Source: an uncultured Lachnospiraceae bacterium
GTDB lineage: Bacteria > Bacillota > Clostridia > Lachnospirales > Lachnospiraceae
Reading direction: 5' to 3'
NCBI GenBank assembly: GCA_949878435.1
Contig: CATLAK010000002.1
Location: forward strand, 62,001-126,000
DNA: 64,000 bases
This document shows, in pieces, positions 7,760 to 15,535 of this stretch (the stretch's first letter is position 1; every line of letters begins with the position of its first letter). Both the position numbers and the translations under genes were made by a program. The notes below the pieces were generated by a model. The model saw nothing but the letters and a program-made list of their open reading frames with translations, had not been told where the DNA came from and did not search any database.

Positions 7760-8950
7760 ATGGAAAGAAGAGTAGGAACCGTATCAAGAGGAATCCGTTG
7801 TCCGATTATCCGCAAGGGCGACGATCTGGTAAAGATTGTGACAGACAGCGTGTTGGAGGCGGCGCAGGCGGAAGGTTTTGAGATTCGTGACAGGGATGTC
7901 ATTGCAGTGACAGAATCGGTGGTAGCCAGGTCACAGGGCAACTATGCATCGGTGGAAGCCATTGCCAAGGATGTGCGCGCGAAGCTGGGAGGAGAGACCA
8001 TAGGTGTCATTTTCCCTATTTTGTCCAGGAACCGTTTCGCAATCTGCCTTCGCGGAATTGCCATGGGTGCAAAGAAGGTGGTTCTGATGCTGAGCTATCC
8101 CAGTGACGAGGTAGGCAATGAACTCGTTTCTCTGGATCAGTTGGATGAGGCAGGCATCAATCCTTACAGCGATGTTCTTACATTGGAAAGATATAGAGAA
8201 TTGTTTGGCGAAAACAAACATCCCTTTACAGGAGTAGACTATGTGGCGTATTATGGAGAGCTGATCAAGGAGGCAGGCGCGGAGGTGGAAATCATCTTTG
8301 CAAATGACTGCCGCAGCATCCTTCCTTATGCGAAAAAGGTCCTGAATTGTGATATTCACACAAGGGCACGGACTAAGAGGCTTTTAAAGGCAGCAGGCGC
8401 CGAGGCGGTAGTGGGGATGGATGACATTCTTACCAGTCCTGTAGACGGAAGCGGCTGCAATGAGAAATATGGTCTGCTCGGTTCCAATAAGTCTACAGAA
8501 GATACGATTAAACTATTCCCAAGAGAGTGCACGGACCTGGTGATGGATATTCAGAAAGAAATCTTAGACAGAACCGGCAAGCATGTGGAAGTCATGGTAT
8601 ACGGCGACGGCGCATTTAAAGATCCGGTAGGAAAGATCTGGGAGCTGGCTGATCCTTGCGTATCCCCGGCAAGCACACCGGGACTTGAGGGGACGCCCAA
8701 CGAAGTGAAGCTGAAATACCTTGCCGACAATGATTTCAAAGATTTGTCCGGCGAGGCATTGAAGGAAGCGATTTCCAACCGCATCAGAGAAAAGAAAGAA
8801 AATCTGGTAGGCGATATGGCATCTCAGGGAACTACGCCGAGAAGGCTGACAGATCTGATTGGCTCCTTATGCGACCTGACCAGCGGTTCCGGTGATAAGG
8901 GAACGCCGGTAATCCTGATTCAGGGATATTTTGACAATTATGTAAGTTAA
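7760..8950 (+). CDS. CofE-like protein (coenzyme F420-0:L-glutamate ligase family)
   Basis: A 396-residue protein whose N-terminal ~200 residues match the F420-0:gamma-glutamyl ligase fold (RDRDVIAVTESVVARSQGNY, FPILSRNRFAICLRGIAMGAKKVVLML). The rest (VYGDGAFKDPVGKIWELADP, TPGLEGTPNEVKLKYLADND) belongs to a longer subgroup seen in Firmicutes. ATG 7760 is chosen over 7754 because AAGGGAGA then has an 8-base spacing. True CofE adds glutamate to F420 in methanogens and actinobacteria and is about 250 residues long; clostridia of this type are not known to make F420. The real reaction is probably another amino-acid ligation and is unknown. No F420 gene is nearby. Confidence 0.75.
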   Translation: MERRVGTVSRGIRCPIIRKGDDLVKIVTDSVLEAAQAEGFEIRDRDVIAVTESVVARSQGNYASVEAIAKDVRAKLGGETIGVIFPILSRNRFAICLRGIAMGAKKVVLMLSYPSDEVGNELVSLDQLDEAGINPYSDVLTLERYRELFGENKHPFTGVDYVAYYGELIKEAGAEVEIIFANDCRSILPYAKKVLNCDIHTRARTKRLLKAAGAEAVVGMDDILTSPVDGSGCNEKYGLLGSNKSTEDTIKLFPRECTDLVMDIQKEILDRTGKHVEVMVYGDGAFKDPVGKIWELADPCVSPASTPGLEGTPNEVKLKYLADNDFKDLSGEALKEAISNRIREKKENLVGDMASQGTTPRRLTDLIGSLCDLTSGSGDKGTPVILIQGYFDNYVS

Positions 8951-9041
8951 TCATTGAAAAGGAAGATTACTGCCTTTGCTGAGATTTTAATAGAAACAAA
9001 TAATATAAACGAAAATTATATCATGTATAAAAAAGAACGAT

Positions 9042-9070
9042 TTTACTTATGACTATTCTTTATGTATAAT
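9042..9070 (+). promoter_or_regulatory. Promoter upstream of purA
   Basis: TTTACT (9042-9047), a 17-base spacer and a perfect TATAAT (9065-9070). Transcription would start near 9077, giving a leader of about 160 bases before purA that contains a strong terminator at its start. Confidence 0.6.
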
Positions 9071-9087
9071 CATAAAGTAAGAAACTG

Positions 9088-9127
9088 ATAATAAAAAGCA
9101 GGTTTTTACGAACCTGCTTTTTATTAT
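9088..9127 (+). terminator. Strong terminator hairpin in the purA leader
   Basis: A perfect 17-bp stem (ATAATAAAAAGCAGGTT with its complement) and a 6-base loop; the 3' arm carries the run of five T. It ends the upstream CofE-like gene, but it also lies only ~11 bases after the predicted purA transcription start, so it could act as an attenuator. A downstream GCAGGCTTG (9165-9173) could pair with the 3' arm as a competing structure. Confidence 0.75.
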
Positions 9128-9173
9128 CACAATCATTAAGAATGCAATGCGAAGTGCAGCGCAGGCTTGTGCA

Positions 9174-9196
9174 GAGCGAAATCTGACATTTCGCTC
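9174..9196 (+). other. Second hairpin in the purA leader
   Basis: GAGCGAAAT pairs with ATTTCGCTC over 9 bp with a 5-base loop, 29 bases before the purA ribosome site. No T-tract follows. It may stabilise the leader or be part of an alternative fold with the upstream terminator. Confidence 0.4.
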
Positions 9197-9234
9197 GCCT
9201 CCTCAGCGTAGAATGCTTCGGGATGGAGGAAAAA

Positions 9235-10527
9235 ATGGTTAAAGCAGTAGTGGGCGCCAATTGGGGCGACGAAGGAAAAGGTAAAATTACAGATATGCTG
9301 GCACAGCAGGCGGATATCATCGTCCGTTTTCAGGGAGGTGCCAATGCAGGACACACGATTGTAAATAAGTATGGCAAGTTTGCGTTGCATACATTGCCGT
9401 CGGGAGTGTTCTACAGCCACACAACCAGCATTATCGGCAATGGAGTAGCATTAAATATTCCAGTGCTTTTTAATGAAATCAAATCTATCACAGACAGAAA
9501 TGTGCCGATGCCTAAGATTCTGGTCTCAGACAGGGCGCAGATGGTGATGCCGTACCATATTTTGTTCGATCAGTACGAAGAAGAACGGCTGGGCGGAAAG
9601 TCTTTCGGTTCCACCAAATCCGGCATAGCGCCTTTCTATTCAGATAAATATGCCAAAATCGGTTTCCAGGTGAGCGAACTTTTTGACGAGGAACTGCTTA
9701 AAGAAAAGGTAGAGCGGGTCTGCGAGCAGAAAAACGTCATGCTTGAGCATATGTATCATAAGCCGGTCATCAATCCTAAGGAGCTGCTTGTAACGCTCCA
9801 TGAATATAAAGAAATGATCGAGCCTTATGTGTGCGACGTATCTTCCTATCTGTATAAGGCTATCAAGGAAGGAAAGACTATTTTGCTGGAGGGACAGCTT
9901 GGAACCTTAAAAGATACGGATCACGGCATTTATCCCATGGTCACATCTTCATCCACGCTGGCTGCATACGGCGCTATCGGCGCTGGAATCCCTCCTTACG
10001 AGATAAAGGAAATCGTTACTGTGTGCAAGGCGTATTCCTCCGCAGTGGGAGCAGGGGCGTTCGTCTCCGAGATCTTTGGGGAAGAAGCGGACGAACTGCG
10101 CCGCAGGGGCGGAGACGGAGGAGAATTTGGCGCAACTACAGGGCGTCCCAGACGTATGGGCTGGTTTGACTGTGTTGCCTCCAAATACGGATGCAGACTG
10201 CAGGGAACCACTGATGTTGCCTTTACCGTTTTGGATGTGCTGGGATATCTGGACGAGATTCCGGTGTGCGTTGGGTATGAAATCGATGGGGAAGTGACCA
10301 CAGACTTTCCTGTAACCCATAAATTAGAGAAAGCAAAACCGGTCCTTAAGACCCTGCCCGGCTGGAAGTGTGATATTAGGGGTATCAAAAAATACGAGGA
10401 TCTGCCGGAGAACTGCAGAAAATACGTAGAGTTTATTGAGGGACAGATTGGATATCCCATTACTATGGTTTCCAACGGACCGGGAAGAGACGATATTATT
10501 TACAGGGAAAGTCCGCTGAAAAACTAA
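9235..10527 (+). CDS. purA: Adenylosuccinate synthetase
   Basis: A 430-residue protein of normal family length. It catalyses GTP-dependent condensation of IMP and aspartate to adenylosuccinate, the first committed step to AMP, in the cytoplasm. Diagnostic motifs are the N-terminal GDEGKGK loop carrying the catalytic Asp, QGGANAGHT with the catalytic His, LLEGQLGTLKDTDHGIYP, and the C-terminal nucleotide loop SNGPGRDD. The start at 9235 is preferred over 9223 because GGAGGA lies 4-5 bases upstream of it and would be inside the coding sequence otherwise. It has its own promoter and leader. Confidence 0.96.
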   Translation: MVKAVVGANWGDEGKGKITDMLAQQADIIVRFQGGANAGHTIVNKYGKFALHTLPSGVFYSHTTSIIGNGVALNIPVLFNEIKSITDRNVPMPKILVSDRAQMVMPYHILFDQYEEERLGGKSFGSTKSGIAPFYSDKYAKIGFQVSELFDEELLKEKVERVCEQKNVMLEHMYHKPVINPKELLVTLHEYKEMIEPYVCDVSSYLYKAIKEGKTILLEGQLGTLKDTDHGIYPMVTSSSTLAAYGAIGAGIPPYEIKEIVTVCKAYSSAVGAGAFVSEIFGEEADELRRRGGDGGEFGATTGRPRRMGWFDCVASKYGCRLQGTTDVAFTVLDVLGYLDEIPVCVGYEIDGEVTTDFPVTHKLEKAKPVLKTLPGWKCDIRGIKKYEDLPENCRKYVEFIEGQIGYPITMVSNGPGRDDIIYRESPLKN

Positions 10528-10557
10528 AGCGGCGGATGTCATGAAGAAGGTAAAAGC

Positions 10558-11196
10558 ATGAACCGGAACTATGCAAAGGAATTAGATCAGATACTTGCAA
10601 GGGAAGAAAATAAAGGGAAGCATTTATTCCTCCATAGCTGCTGCGCTCCATGCAGCAGTTATGTGCTGGAATACCTGCGCCCTTTTTTCAGAATTACCGT
10701 ATTTTACTATAATCCCAATATCACGATGGAAGAGGAGTATCAAAAGCGGGCGGCAGAGCAGAAACGGCTGATTGCAGAGTTTAACAGACAGCTCCGGTCA
10801 GGCGGGGCGATGGATGCCTATCCCATTGAAGTGATAGAGGGGGATTACGACAAAACGCTCTTTTTTGACAGGGTAAAAGGTTTGGAGCATTGCAAGGAAG
10901 GGGGAGAAAGATGTTTCGTCTGTTACGAACTCCGTCTCAGAGAGACAGCGATTAGGGCAAAACAAGCCGGCGCCGATTATTTTACCACCACCCTTACCAT
11001 CAGTCCCTTAAAAAATGCGCCCAAAATCAATGAAATAGGAGATGCCCTTGCAGAGGAATACGGGATTTCCTTTCTCCCCTCTGATTTCAAGAAGAAAGAG
11101 GGGTACAAGCGTTCCATAGAACTCTCCAAAGAATATAATCTTTACCGCCAGAATTACTGCGGATGCATTTATTCCCGCGAGCAGCGAACCAAGTAG
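10558..11196 (+). CDS. queH: Epoxyqueuosine reductase QueH
   Basis: A 212-residue protein of the former DUF208 family that reduces epoxyqueuosine to queuosine in tRNA. It has the hallmark Cys-Cys pair near residues 28-29 (LHSCCAPCSS), a second pair in CFVCYELRL, and C-terminal CGCIYS; these cysteines hold an iron-sulfur cluster and a further iron. GLEHCKEGGERC and TTTLTISPLKN are also typical. It starts 30 bases after purA with AGAAGG before the ATG, so it may be cotranscribed with purA. Other queuosine genes are not in the window. Confidence 0.92.
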   Translation: MNRNYAKELDQILAREENKGKHLFLHSCCAPCSSYVLEYLRPFFRITVFYYNPNITMEEEYQKRAAEQKRLIAEFNRQLRSGGAMDAYPIEVIEGDYDKTLFFDRVKGLEHCKEGGERCFVCYELRLRETAIRAKQAGADYFTTTLTISPLKNAPKINEIGDALAEEYGISFLPSDFKKKEGYKRSIELSKEYNLYRQNYCGCIYSREQRTK

Positions 11197-11250
11197 ATGT
11201 GCCCATAGGGATGTAAAGCATCCCATAAGCTGCAAAGCATCTCGTAGATA

Positions 11251-11781
11251 TTATTTTTTCCCTTTCAATTTCCAATACTGCCAGGAAAACATCACAAAAA
11301 ATGAAGCGTATAGACCAAGCAGCATGCCGAACATGATGGTGAGAAGTATGGAGTTGGTGGTCAGGCCGTGGATAAATTGAGGCACCAATATGCATAAGAA
11401 CAAAACAGCCAGCGGAAGCATTCTGCCTTTGAATACACGGTCCAACATCTGTAATCTTGATTCGTCGTCGCAAAATATTTCTTCATTTCCGCCTGTTTCT
11501 GATGCGGGCTTTCGGAAATAACTATATCCGACATAATCCTGCAGATATTCCCAGCCGCAGTCGTTGAACATTTTTACATACTCATCTTTGTGCGCAATGC
11601 CGTTTGGATTGTAATCCAGCTGATAAATCACATCTTCCGGCACACATTTTTCAAAATGATAAGCACCCAAGCCGGAGACTTTGACGAGTTTCCAACCTGA
11701 CTGATGCATTTTCCGAAGATAATCCTGTTCTTTTTCATACTCAAATATGGTAAAAATTTTGAAAGTATTTTTGGTTTCCAC
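11251..11781 (-). CDS. DUF2812 domain membrane protein
   Basis: A 176-residue protein. The N-terminal ~100 residues match DUF2812 (FTIFEYEKEQDYLRKMHQSGWKLVKVSGLGAYHFEKC, YQLDYNP, CGWEYLQDYVGYSYFRKP), followed by two C-terminal membrane helices (~115-165). The GTG start directly follows the PadR stop, with AGGAGG inside the end of the PadR gene, so the pair is translationally coupled. PadR-DUF2812 pairs are common in Firmicutes; the DUF2812 protein is presumed to be an envelope component or effector regulated by the PadR protein. The function is unknown. Confidence 0.85.
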   Translation of the reverse strand: METKNTFKIFTIFEYEKEQDYLRKMHQSGWKLVKVSGLGAYHFEKCVPEDVIYQLDYNPNGIAHKDEYVKMFNDCGWEYLQDYVGYSYFRKPASETGGNEEIFCDDESRLQMLDRVFKGRMLPLAVLFLCILVPQFIHGLTTNSILLTIMFGMLLGLYASFFVMFSWQYWKLKGKK

Positions 11782-12096
11782 TTACATTTCCTCCTGGGCA
11801 ATTCGATATAGACGTTCGATACGCTTCAGTTCAATTTGCAGTACTTCTAATCCCAAATCAGTAATTTGATAGATCTTTCGTTTATCTTCTTCCTGAATAA
11901 ATCGGATTAAACCGTCCCGCTCCATCTTTGATAAGCTGCCGTACATTGTGCCGGGGGCAAGCCGTATCGCACCGTCTGTAAGCTTTTCGACTATTTGAAC
12001 GATGCCGTAGCCGTGATTAGGCTTTTTCAAACATAGTAAAATATAAAAAGCTGTTTCAGTCATGGGGACATAAACTTTCTTTATATGTTGATCCAA
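11782..12096 (-). CDS. PadR family transcriptional regulator
   Basis: A 104-residue winged-helix protein with the PadR pattern: TAFYILLCLKKPNHGYGIVQ, LAPGTMYGSLSKMERDGLI, and RKIYQITDLG. The start is TTG at 12096, with GGAGG 6 bases upstream. PadR proteins of this short class act as dimeric repressors of the adjacent membrane-protein operon, often responding to antimicrobials or phenolics. The promoter upstream (12146-12174) is covered by dyads, which suggests autorepression. Confidence 0.92.
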   Translation of the reverse strand: MDQHIKKVYVPMTETAFYILLCLKKPNHGYGIVQIVEKLTDGAIRLAPGTMYGSLSKMERDGLIRFIQEEDKRKIYQITDLGLEVLQIELKRIERLYRIAQEEM

Positions 12097-12122
12097 TGTT
12101 TTCCTCCGTCATTCTATTTTAC

Positions 12123-12165
12123 TGCGATGCATCGCACTGCTATATAGCATATCGCACTTCGATAT
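12123..12165. promoter_or_regulatory. Cluster of dyads, probable PadR operator
   Basis: Three palindromes lie in 43 bases: TGCGATGCATCGCA (12123-12136), GCTATATAGC (12139-12148) and ATATCG-N5-CGATAT (12149-12165). They cover the -10, the spacer and the start region of the PadR promoter, consistent with binding of a PadR dimer. Confidence 0.6.
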
Positions 12166-12174
12166 ATTTGTCAA
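12146..12174 (-). promoter_or_regulatory. Promoter of the PadR-DUF2812 operon
   Basis: On the minus strand a perfect TTGACA (12169-12174) is followed after 17 bases by TATGCT (12146-12151). Inverted repeats overlap its spacer and -10. Confidence 0.7.
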
Positions 12175-12232
12175 CTGAAAATAAGTTTTTACATAATTCC
12201 TTCGTCCAAATTGTTACGCGGCAGGCTTTATC

Positions 12233-13090
12233 TTACGTCAGCTTGCCGCAGGGTTTTGGATTATTTGCCTTCTTTTCTGCAACAAGTAAATCGTGATAAA
12301 AATAATTTGTATATTTTATCTTTTTCTGAGAGCAGTAGGAATCAATATCTACCGACAATTGCTTCCAGTAGTCCATATTTTTCTTATTATAGATTTCCTT
12401 ATATCCATTTAAATATTGAGGATATCTTTCCGATATGTAAGTTAAAATTTCTTGTTTATAATCCCCCCGCAGATTTAAGTTTTCAAACCAATATTCACAC
12501 ACAAATTCTTCTGTTGCTTCAACGATTTCCTTAAAATCTGTTATGTATGGAAATATGGGAGACATAAACAAAACAGTGTAGATTCCCTGCGTTCTTAATG
12601 CCCTTAAGGCATCGATACGTTTTGAGATGCTGCTGCCATGGTCCATATCTTTTTGAAAATCAGGGTCTGATGTGTTGATTGAAATTGCTGCCTTCAAATT
12701 TCTTATTTCCTTCAGAAGCTCTATATCCCTTAAGATCAAATCAGATTTTGTAGAAACGGTGACAGAGCAATCTGCTTGTTTTAGTTGAGCCAATAGATTT
12801 CTGGTGATCTGGTATTTGGCTTCAAAAGGATTATAGCAATCGGTCACGGAAGAGATAAAAACGGATTTGTGATGCAGCTTTTTGGTATCGATGGGCTTAT
12901 CGCAGCGTTTTATATCAATAAAGCTGCCCCATTCTTCCGTATGCCCGGTAAACCGTTTCATGAAACGGGCATAGCAATACCTGCAGGCATGGGGACAGCC
13001 GATATAGGGATTGATCACATAATCGCTGGCAGGCAGATTTGATTTTGTGAGATAATTTTTTACTGTGACTTCTTTTTCAATTATCTTCAA
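12233..13090 (-). CDS. Radical SAM protein, spore-photoproduct-lyase-like
   Basis: About 285 residues. The radical SAM cluster motif CPHACRYCYA (CxxxCxxC) appears near residue 32, preceded by INPYIGC, as in the SPL/Rv2578c-type family. Further motifs are SVFISSVTDCYNPFE, a strand TVSTKS, and SINTSD. The start is TTG at 13090, forming a TTGA overlap with the stop of the XRE regulator gene; GGAGGT lies 8 bases upstream. The enzyme binds a 4Fe-4S cluster and generates a 5'-deoxyadenosyl radical. The substrate is unknown and photoproduct repair should not be assumed. Confidence 0.85.
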   Translation of the reverse strand: MKIIEKEVTVKNYLTKSNLPASDYVINPYIGCPHACRYCYARFMKRFTGHTEEWGSFIDIKRCDKPIDTKKLHHKSVFISSVTDCYNPFEAKYQITRNLLAQLKQADCSVTVSTKSDLILRDIELLKEIRNLKAAISINTSDPDFQKDMDHGSSISKRIDALRALRTQGIYTVLFMSPIFPYITDFKEIVEATEEFVCEYWFENLNLRGDYKQEILTYISERYPQYLNGYKEIYNKKNMDYWKQLSVDIDSYCSQKKIKYTNYFYHDLLVAEKKANNPKPCGKLT

Positions 13091-13761
13091 GACAAACCAC
13101 CTCCATGAAATAAACAAAAATACACTTTTTCATGTTTACAATAAATCGTTTCTTCTCCATAAAAACAGTCAAAATCTCCATGCACTTTACAATGATAAGC
13201 GTAGCAGCCTTTTTGGTGATATTCCGGTCCCCTAAAAGGTTTCTCATAGGATACAAGGGAAAGCATTTCTTTTAAGAAATCTATATTGAAATCTTCAAGC
13301 AAAATCTGTCCGTAATAATTCATTGCATATACCGGGAGTTTTTTCAGATAGACCGTTTCCTCCCCTGCAAAATGTTCGTTTCCCAAATAAGAGTCGGTAT
13401 AGGTAAATTCTCCTTCTGCATAATGATACTCATAGGAATTTGGTTTTGAGGATGCAGAGAGATTGCTGCCTGAAATATATGTGTTGTTTTTAGCCCTTAT
13501 CAAAAACATCCGCAGATCCTGTCCGGAAACTTGATGTCTGTCCAAAATATTCAGATTACAATTATCGTTATCTTTTACGAGCCGGTCGATAGAGACTTTA
13601 AAGATATCACTGAGCTGGATCAGGTTCTGGATATCAGGGAAAGATTGACCGTTTTCCCACTTGGTAACAGATTGGCGGGATATATTTAACTTTGCGGCTA
13701 GTTCCTCCTGGGAAATTTTTGCTTCTGCCCTTAACATCTGCAATTTTTCTTTAAATTCCAT
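13087..13761 (-). CDS. XRE family regulator with DUF5680 domain
   Basis: A 224-residue protein. Residues ~1-60 are a Cro/C1-type helix-turn-helix (LRAEAKISQEELAAKLNISRQSVTKWENGQSFPDIQNLIQLS). The C-terminal ~130 residues match DUF5680 (MNYYGQILLE, PFRGPEYHQKGCYAYHCKVHGDFDCFYGEETI, YFCLFHGGGLS). The start at 13761 is backed by AGGAGG 9 bases upstream. DUF5680 is usually linked to XRE domains and may sense a small molecule. It is translationally coupled to the radical SAM gene, so it probably controls that gene and itself. Confidence 0.85.
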   Translation of the reverse strand: MEFKEKLQMLRAEAKISQEELAAKLNISRQSVTKWENGQSFPDIQNLIQLSDIFKVSIDRLVKDNDNCNLNILDRHQVSGQDLRMFLIRAKNNTYISGSNLSASSKPNSYEYHYAEGEFTYTDSYLGNEHFAGEETVYLKKLPVYAMNYYGQILLEDFNIDFLKEMLSLVSYEKPFRGPEYHQKGCYAYHCKVHGDFDCFYGEETIYCKHEKVYFCLFHGGGLS

Positions 13762-13782
13762 CTTCCGTACCTCCTGGACTTT

Positions 13783-13811
13783 ATTATACACAAAAAAATA
13801 TCGGTGCACAA
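13783..13811 (-). promoter_or_regulatory. Promoter of the XRE-radical SAM operon
   Basis: On the minus strand TTGTGC (13806-13811), a 17-base spacer and a perfect TATAAT (13783-13788), 21 bases before the XRE start. Confidence 0.6.
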
Positions 13812-14036
13812 ATAACTGCCGCGTTCCTGTTTGGCAACTATGGGGTGCAATATGCTGTCAACAAAAGCCATGCTATACCGGGAGCCGAGAGCGTTCTGCA
13901 CGCTGACGCAGCGGTCAATCAGTAACTGGGACTTCCTGCGACAGTTCCAATCCAATCCCTCATTCCGTGGTGTCGTAGACTACCTCTGTTTTGGTGGGGA
14001 GCAAGTGGAAAAATTAAAATAATTGTGTGATAGGGA
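13812..14036. other. Intergenic stretch without a clear gene
   Basis: About 225 bases separate two divergent transcription units. A 63-codon frame on + (13831-14022) and a 74-codon frame on - (13731-13955) exist but have no ribosome site or recognisable domain. Base composition is higher in GC than the adjacent promoter DNA, which suggests a remnant of former coding sequence. No inverted terminal repeats were seen, so a transposon remnant cannot be claimed. Confidence 0.4.
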
Positions 14037-14065
14037 TTGTTATTTTTATGTGTTTTAAATATAAT
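14037..14065 (+). promoter_or_regulatory. Promoter of the AAA/DUF4143 ATPase gene
   Basis: TTGTTA (14037-14042), a 17-base spacer and a perfect TATAAT (14060-14065), 55 bases before the GTG start, in very AT-rich DNA. Confidence 0.55.
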
Positions 14066-14120
14066 AATTATGTGATAATTATACACGAAAGATATTATAA
14101 AAGTGTGAAGGAGGATTTCT

Positions 14121-15458
14121 GTGGAACGAACGATTTTATCAAAACTACTGCAGTGGAAGAACTCTCCCTATCGTAAACCACTCATTTTAAAGGGGGTGCG
14201 TCAGGTAGGCAAGACCTGGATTCTCAAGGAATTTGGCAGACGCTATTATGAAAATACAGCCTATTTTAACTTTGATGAGAACGAGGAGTATAAGCAGTTC
14301 TTTGAGACCACTAAGGATGTGAACCGCATCCTGCAGAATCTGATGCTTGCCAGCGGTCAGAGAATTGTGCCGGAAAAAACCCTCCTCCTATTTGATGAGG
14401 TGCAGGATTGTCCTGAGGTAATCAATTCTATGAAATATTTTTGTGAGAATGCCCCCCAGTACCATATTGCCTGTGCCGGTTCGCTGCTTGGTATTTCCTT
14501 GGCGAAGCCATCTTCTTTCCCAGTGGGCAAGGTCAATTTCATGCAGATTGATCCAATGACGTTTTCTGAATTTCTGCTTGCCAACGGAGACGAAAACCTT
14601 GCCAGATACCTGCAAAGTGTGGATGCCATCGAGCCAATCCCGGATGCCTTTTTCAATCCTCTCTACGAGAAATTAAAAATGTACTATGTCACCGGAGGCA
14701 TGCCGGAGCCGGTACTGATGTGGACGGAAGCGCGGGACGTTTCTGCTATGCAGGAAGCTCTGTCCGGGATCATTGGTGCTTATGAGCGTGACTTTGCCAA
14801 ACACCCCAGCATCAGCGAGTTCCCGAAGATTTCAATGATCTGGAAGTCCATTCCCTCTCAGCTGGCAAGGGAAAACAAGAAATTTATTTATAAAGTTGTC
14901 AAAGAGGGGGCAAGAGCCCGTGAATACGAAGATGCCCTGCAGTGGCTGGTGGATGCAAGGCTGGTGCACAAAATCTACCGCAGTACAGCCCCTAGGCTGC
15001 CGATGACTGCTTACGACGACCTATCTGCATTCAAAATTTACTTGGTGGATGTAGGTCTGCTTCGCCGCTTGGCACATCTGGCTCCTACGGCATTTGGAGA
15101 AGGCAGCCGCCTTTTTACCGAGTTCAAAGGCGCACTAACCGAAAACTACGTGCTGCAGACCCTGCTTACGCAATTTGAAGTAGTCCCCCGTTACTGGAGC
15201 CAGAGCAATCCTCCCTATGAGATAGACTTCCTCATCCAGAGGGAAAATGATATTTTCCCTGTAGAAGTCAAATCCGAGACCAACACCACCAGCAGGAGCC
15301 TTAAAAAATTCAAAGACCTATTCCCCGACCAAGTCAAACTCCGGGTAAGATTCTCTTTGGAAAATCTAAAGTTGGACAACGATGTCCTAAATATCCCGCT
15401 ATTCATGGCAGACCACACAGACCGCCTGATAGGATTAGCCCTCGCCCACAACTTTTGA
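14121..15458 (+). CDS. AAA ATPase with DUF4143 domain
   Basis: A 445-residue protein. The N-terminal AAA_14 domain has a Walker A (LKGVRQVGKTW, residues ~24-34) and a Walker B (LLLFDEVQDCPE). The C-terminal part is DUF4143, including a restriction-endonuclease-like core ending in YEIDFLIQRENDIFPVEVKSE (D..ExK), which points to a PD-(D/E)XK nuclease fold. The GTG start has GGAGG 7 bases upstream. Such proteins are widespread, often in variable genome regions, with no settled function. It stands alone between the XRE promoter region and argS and has its own promoter. Confidence 0.88.
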   Translation: MERTILSKLLQWKNSPYRKPLILKGVRQVGKTWILKEFGRRYYENTAYFNFDENEEYKQFFETTKDVNRILQNLMLASGQRIVPEKTLLLFDEVQDCPEVINSMKYFCENAPQYHIACAGSLLGISLAKPSSFPVGKVNFMQIDPMTFSEFLLANGDENLARYLQSVDAIEPIPDAFFNPLYEKLKMYYVTGGMPEPVLMWTEARDVSAMQEALSGIIGAYERDFAKHPSISEFPKISMIWKSIPSQLARENKKFIYKVVKEGARAREYEDALQWLVDARLVHKIYRSTAPRLPMTAYDDLSAFKIYLVDVGLLRRLAHLAPTAFGEGSRLFTEFKGALTENYVLQTLLTQFEVVPRYWSQSNPPYEIDFLIQRENDIFPVEVKSETNTTSRSLKKFKDLFPDQVKLRVRFSLENLKLDNDVLNIPLFMADHTDRLIGLALAHNF

Positions 15459-15535
15459 TCCTCCCTCTTGCGAAAAAGCAAATGTAATGATAGGATAAAA
15501 CTACCCGCGAAAAGAAACCATATGGAGGAAAGAAG

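Noticed and set aside
13831..14022. 63-codon frame as a small gene or transposase remnant
   Set aside because: No ribosome site, no recognisable motif and no terminal inverted repeats; kept only as an unexplained intergenic stretch.
15459..15535. T-box leader before argS
   Set aside because: The 77-base gap is too short and shows no T-box sequence or terminator/antiterminator pair.
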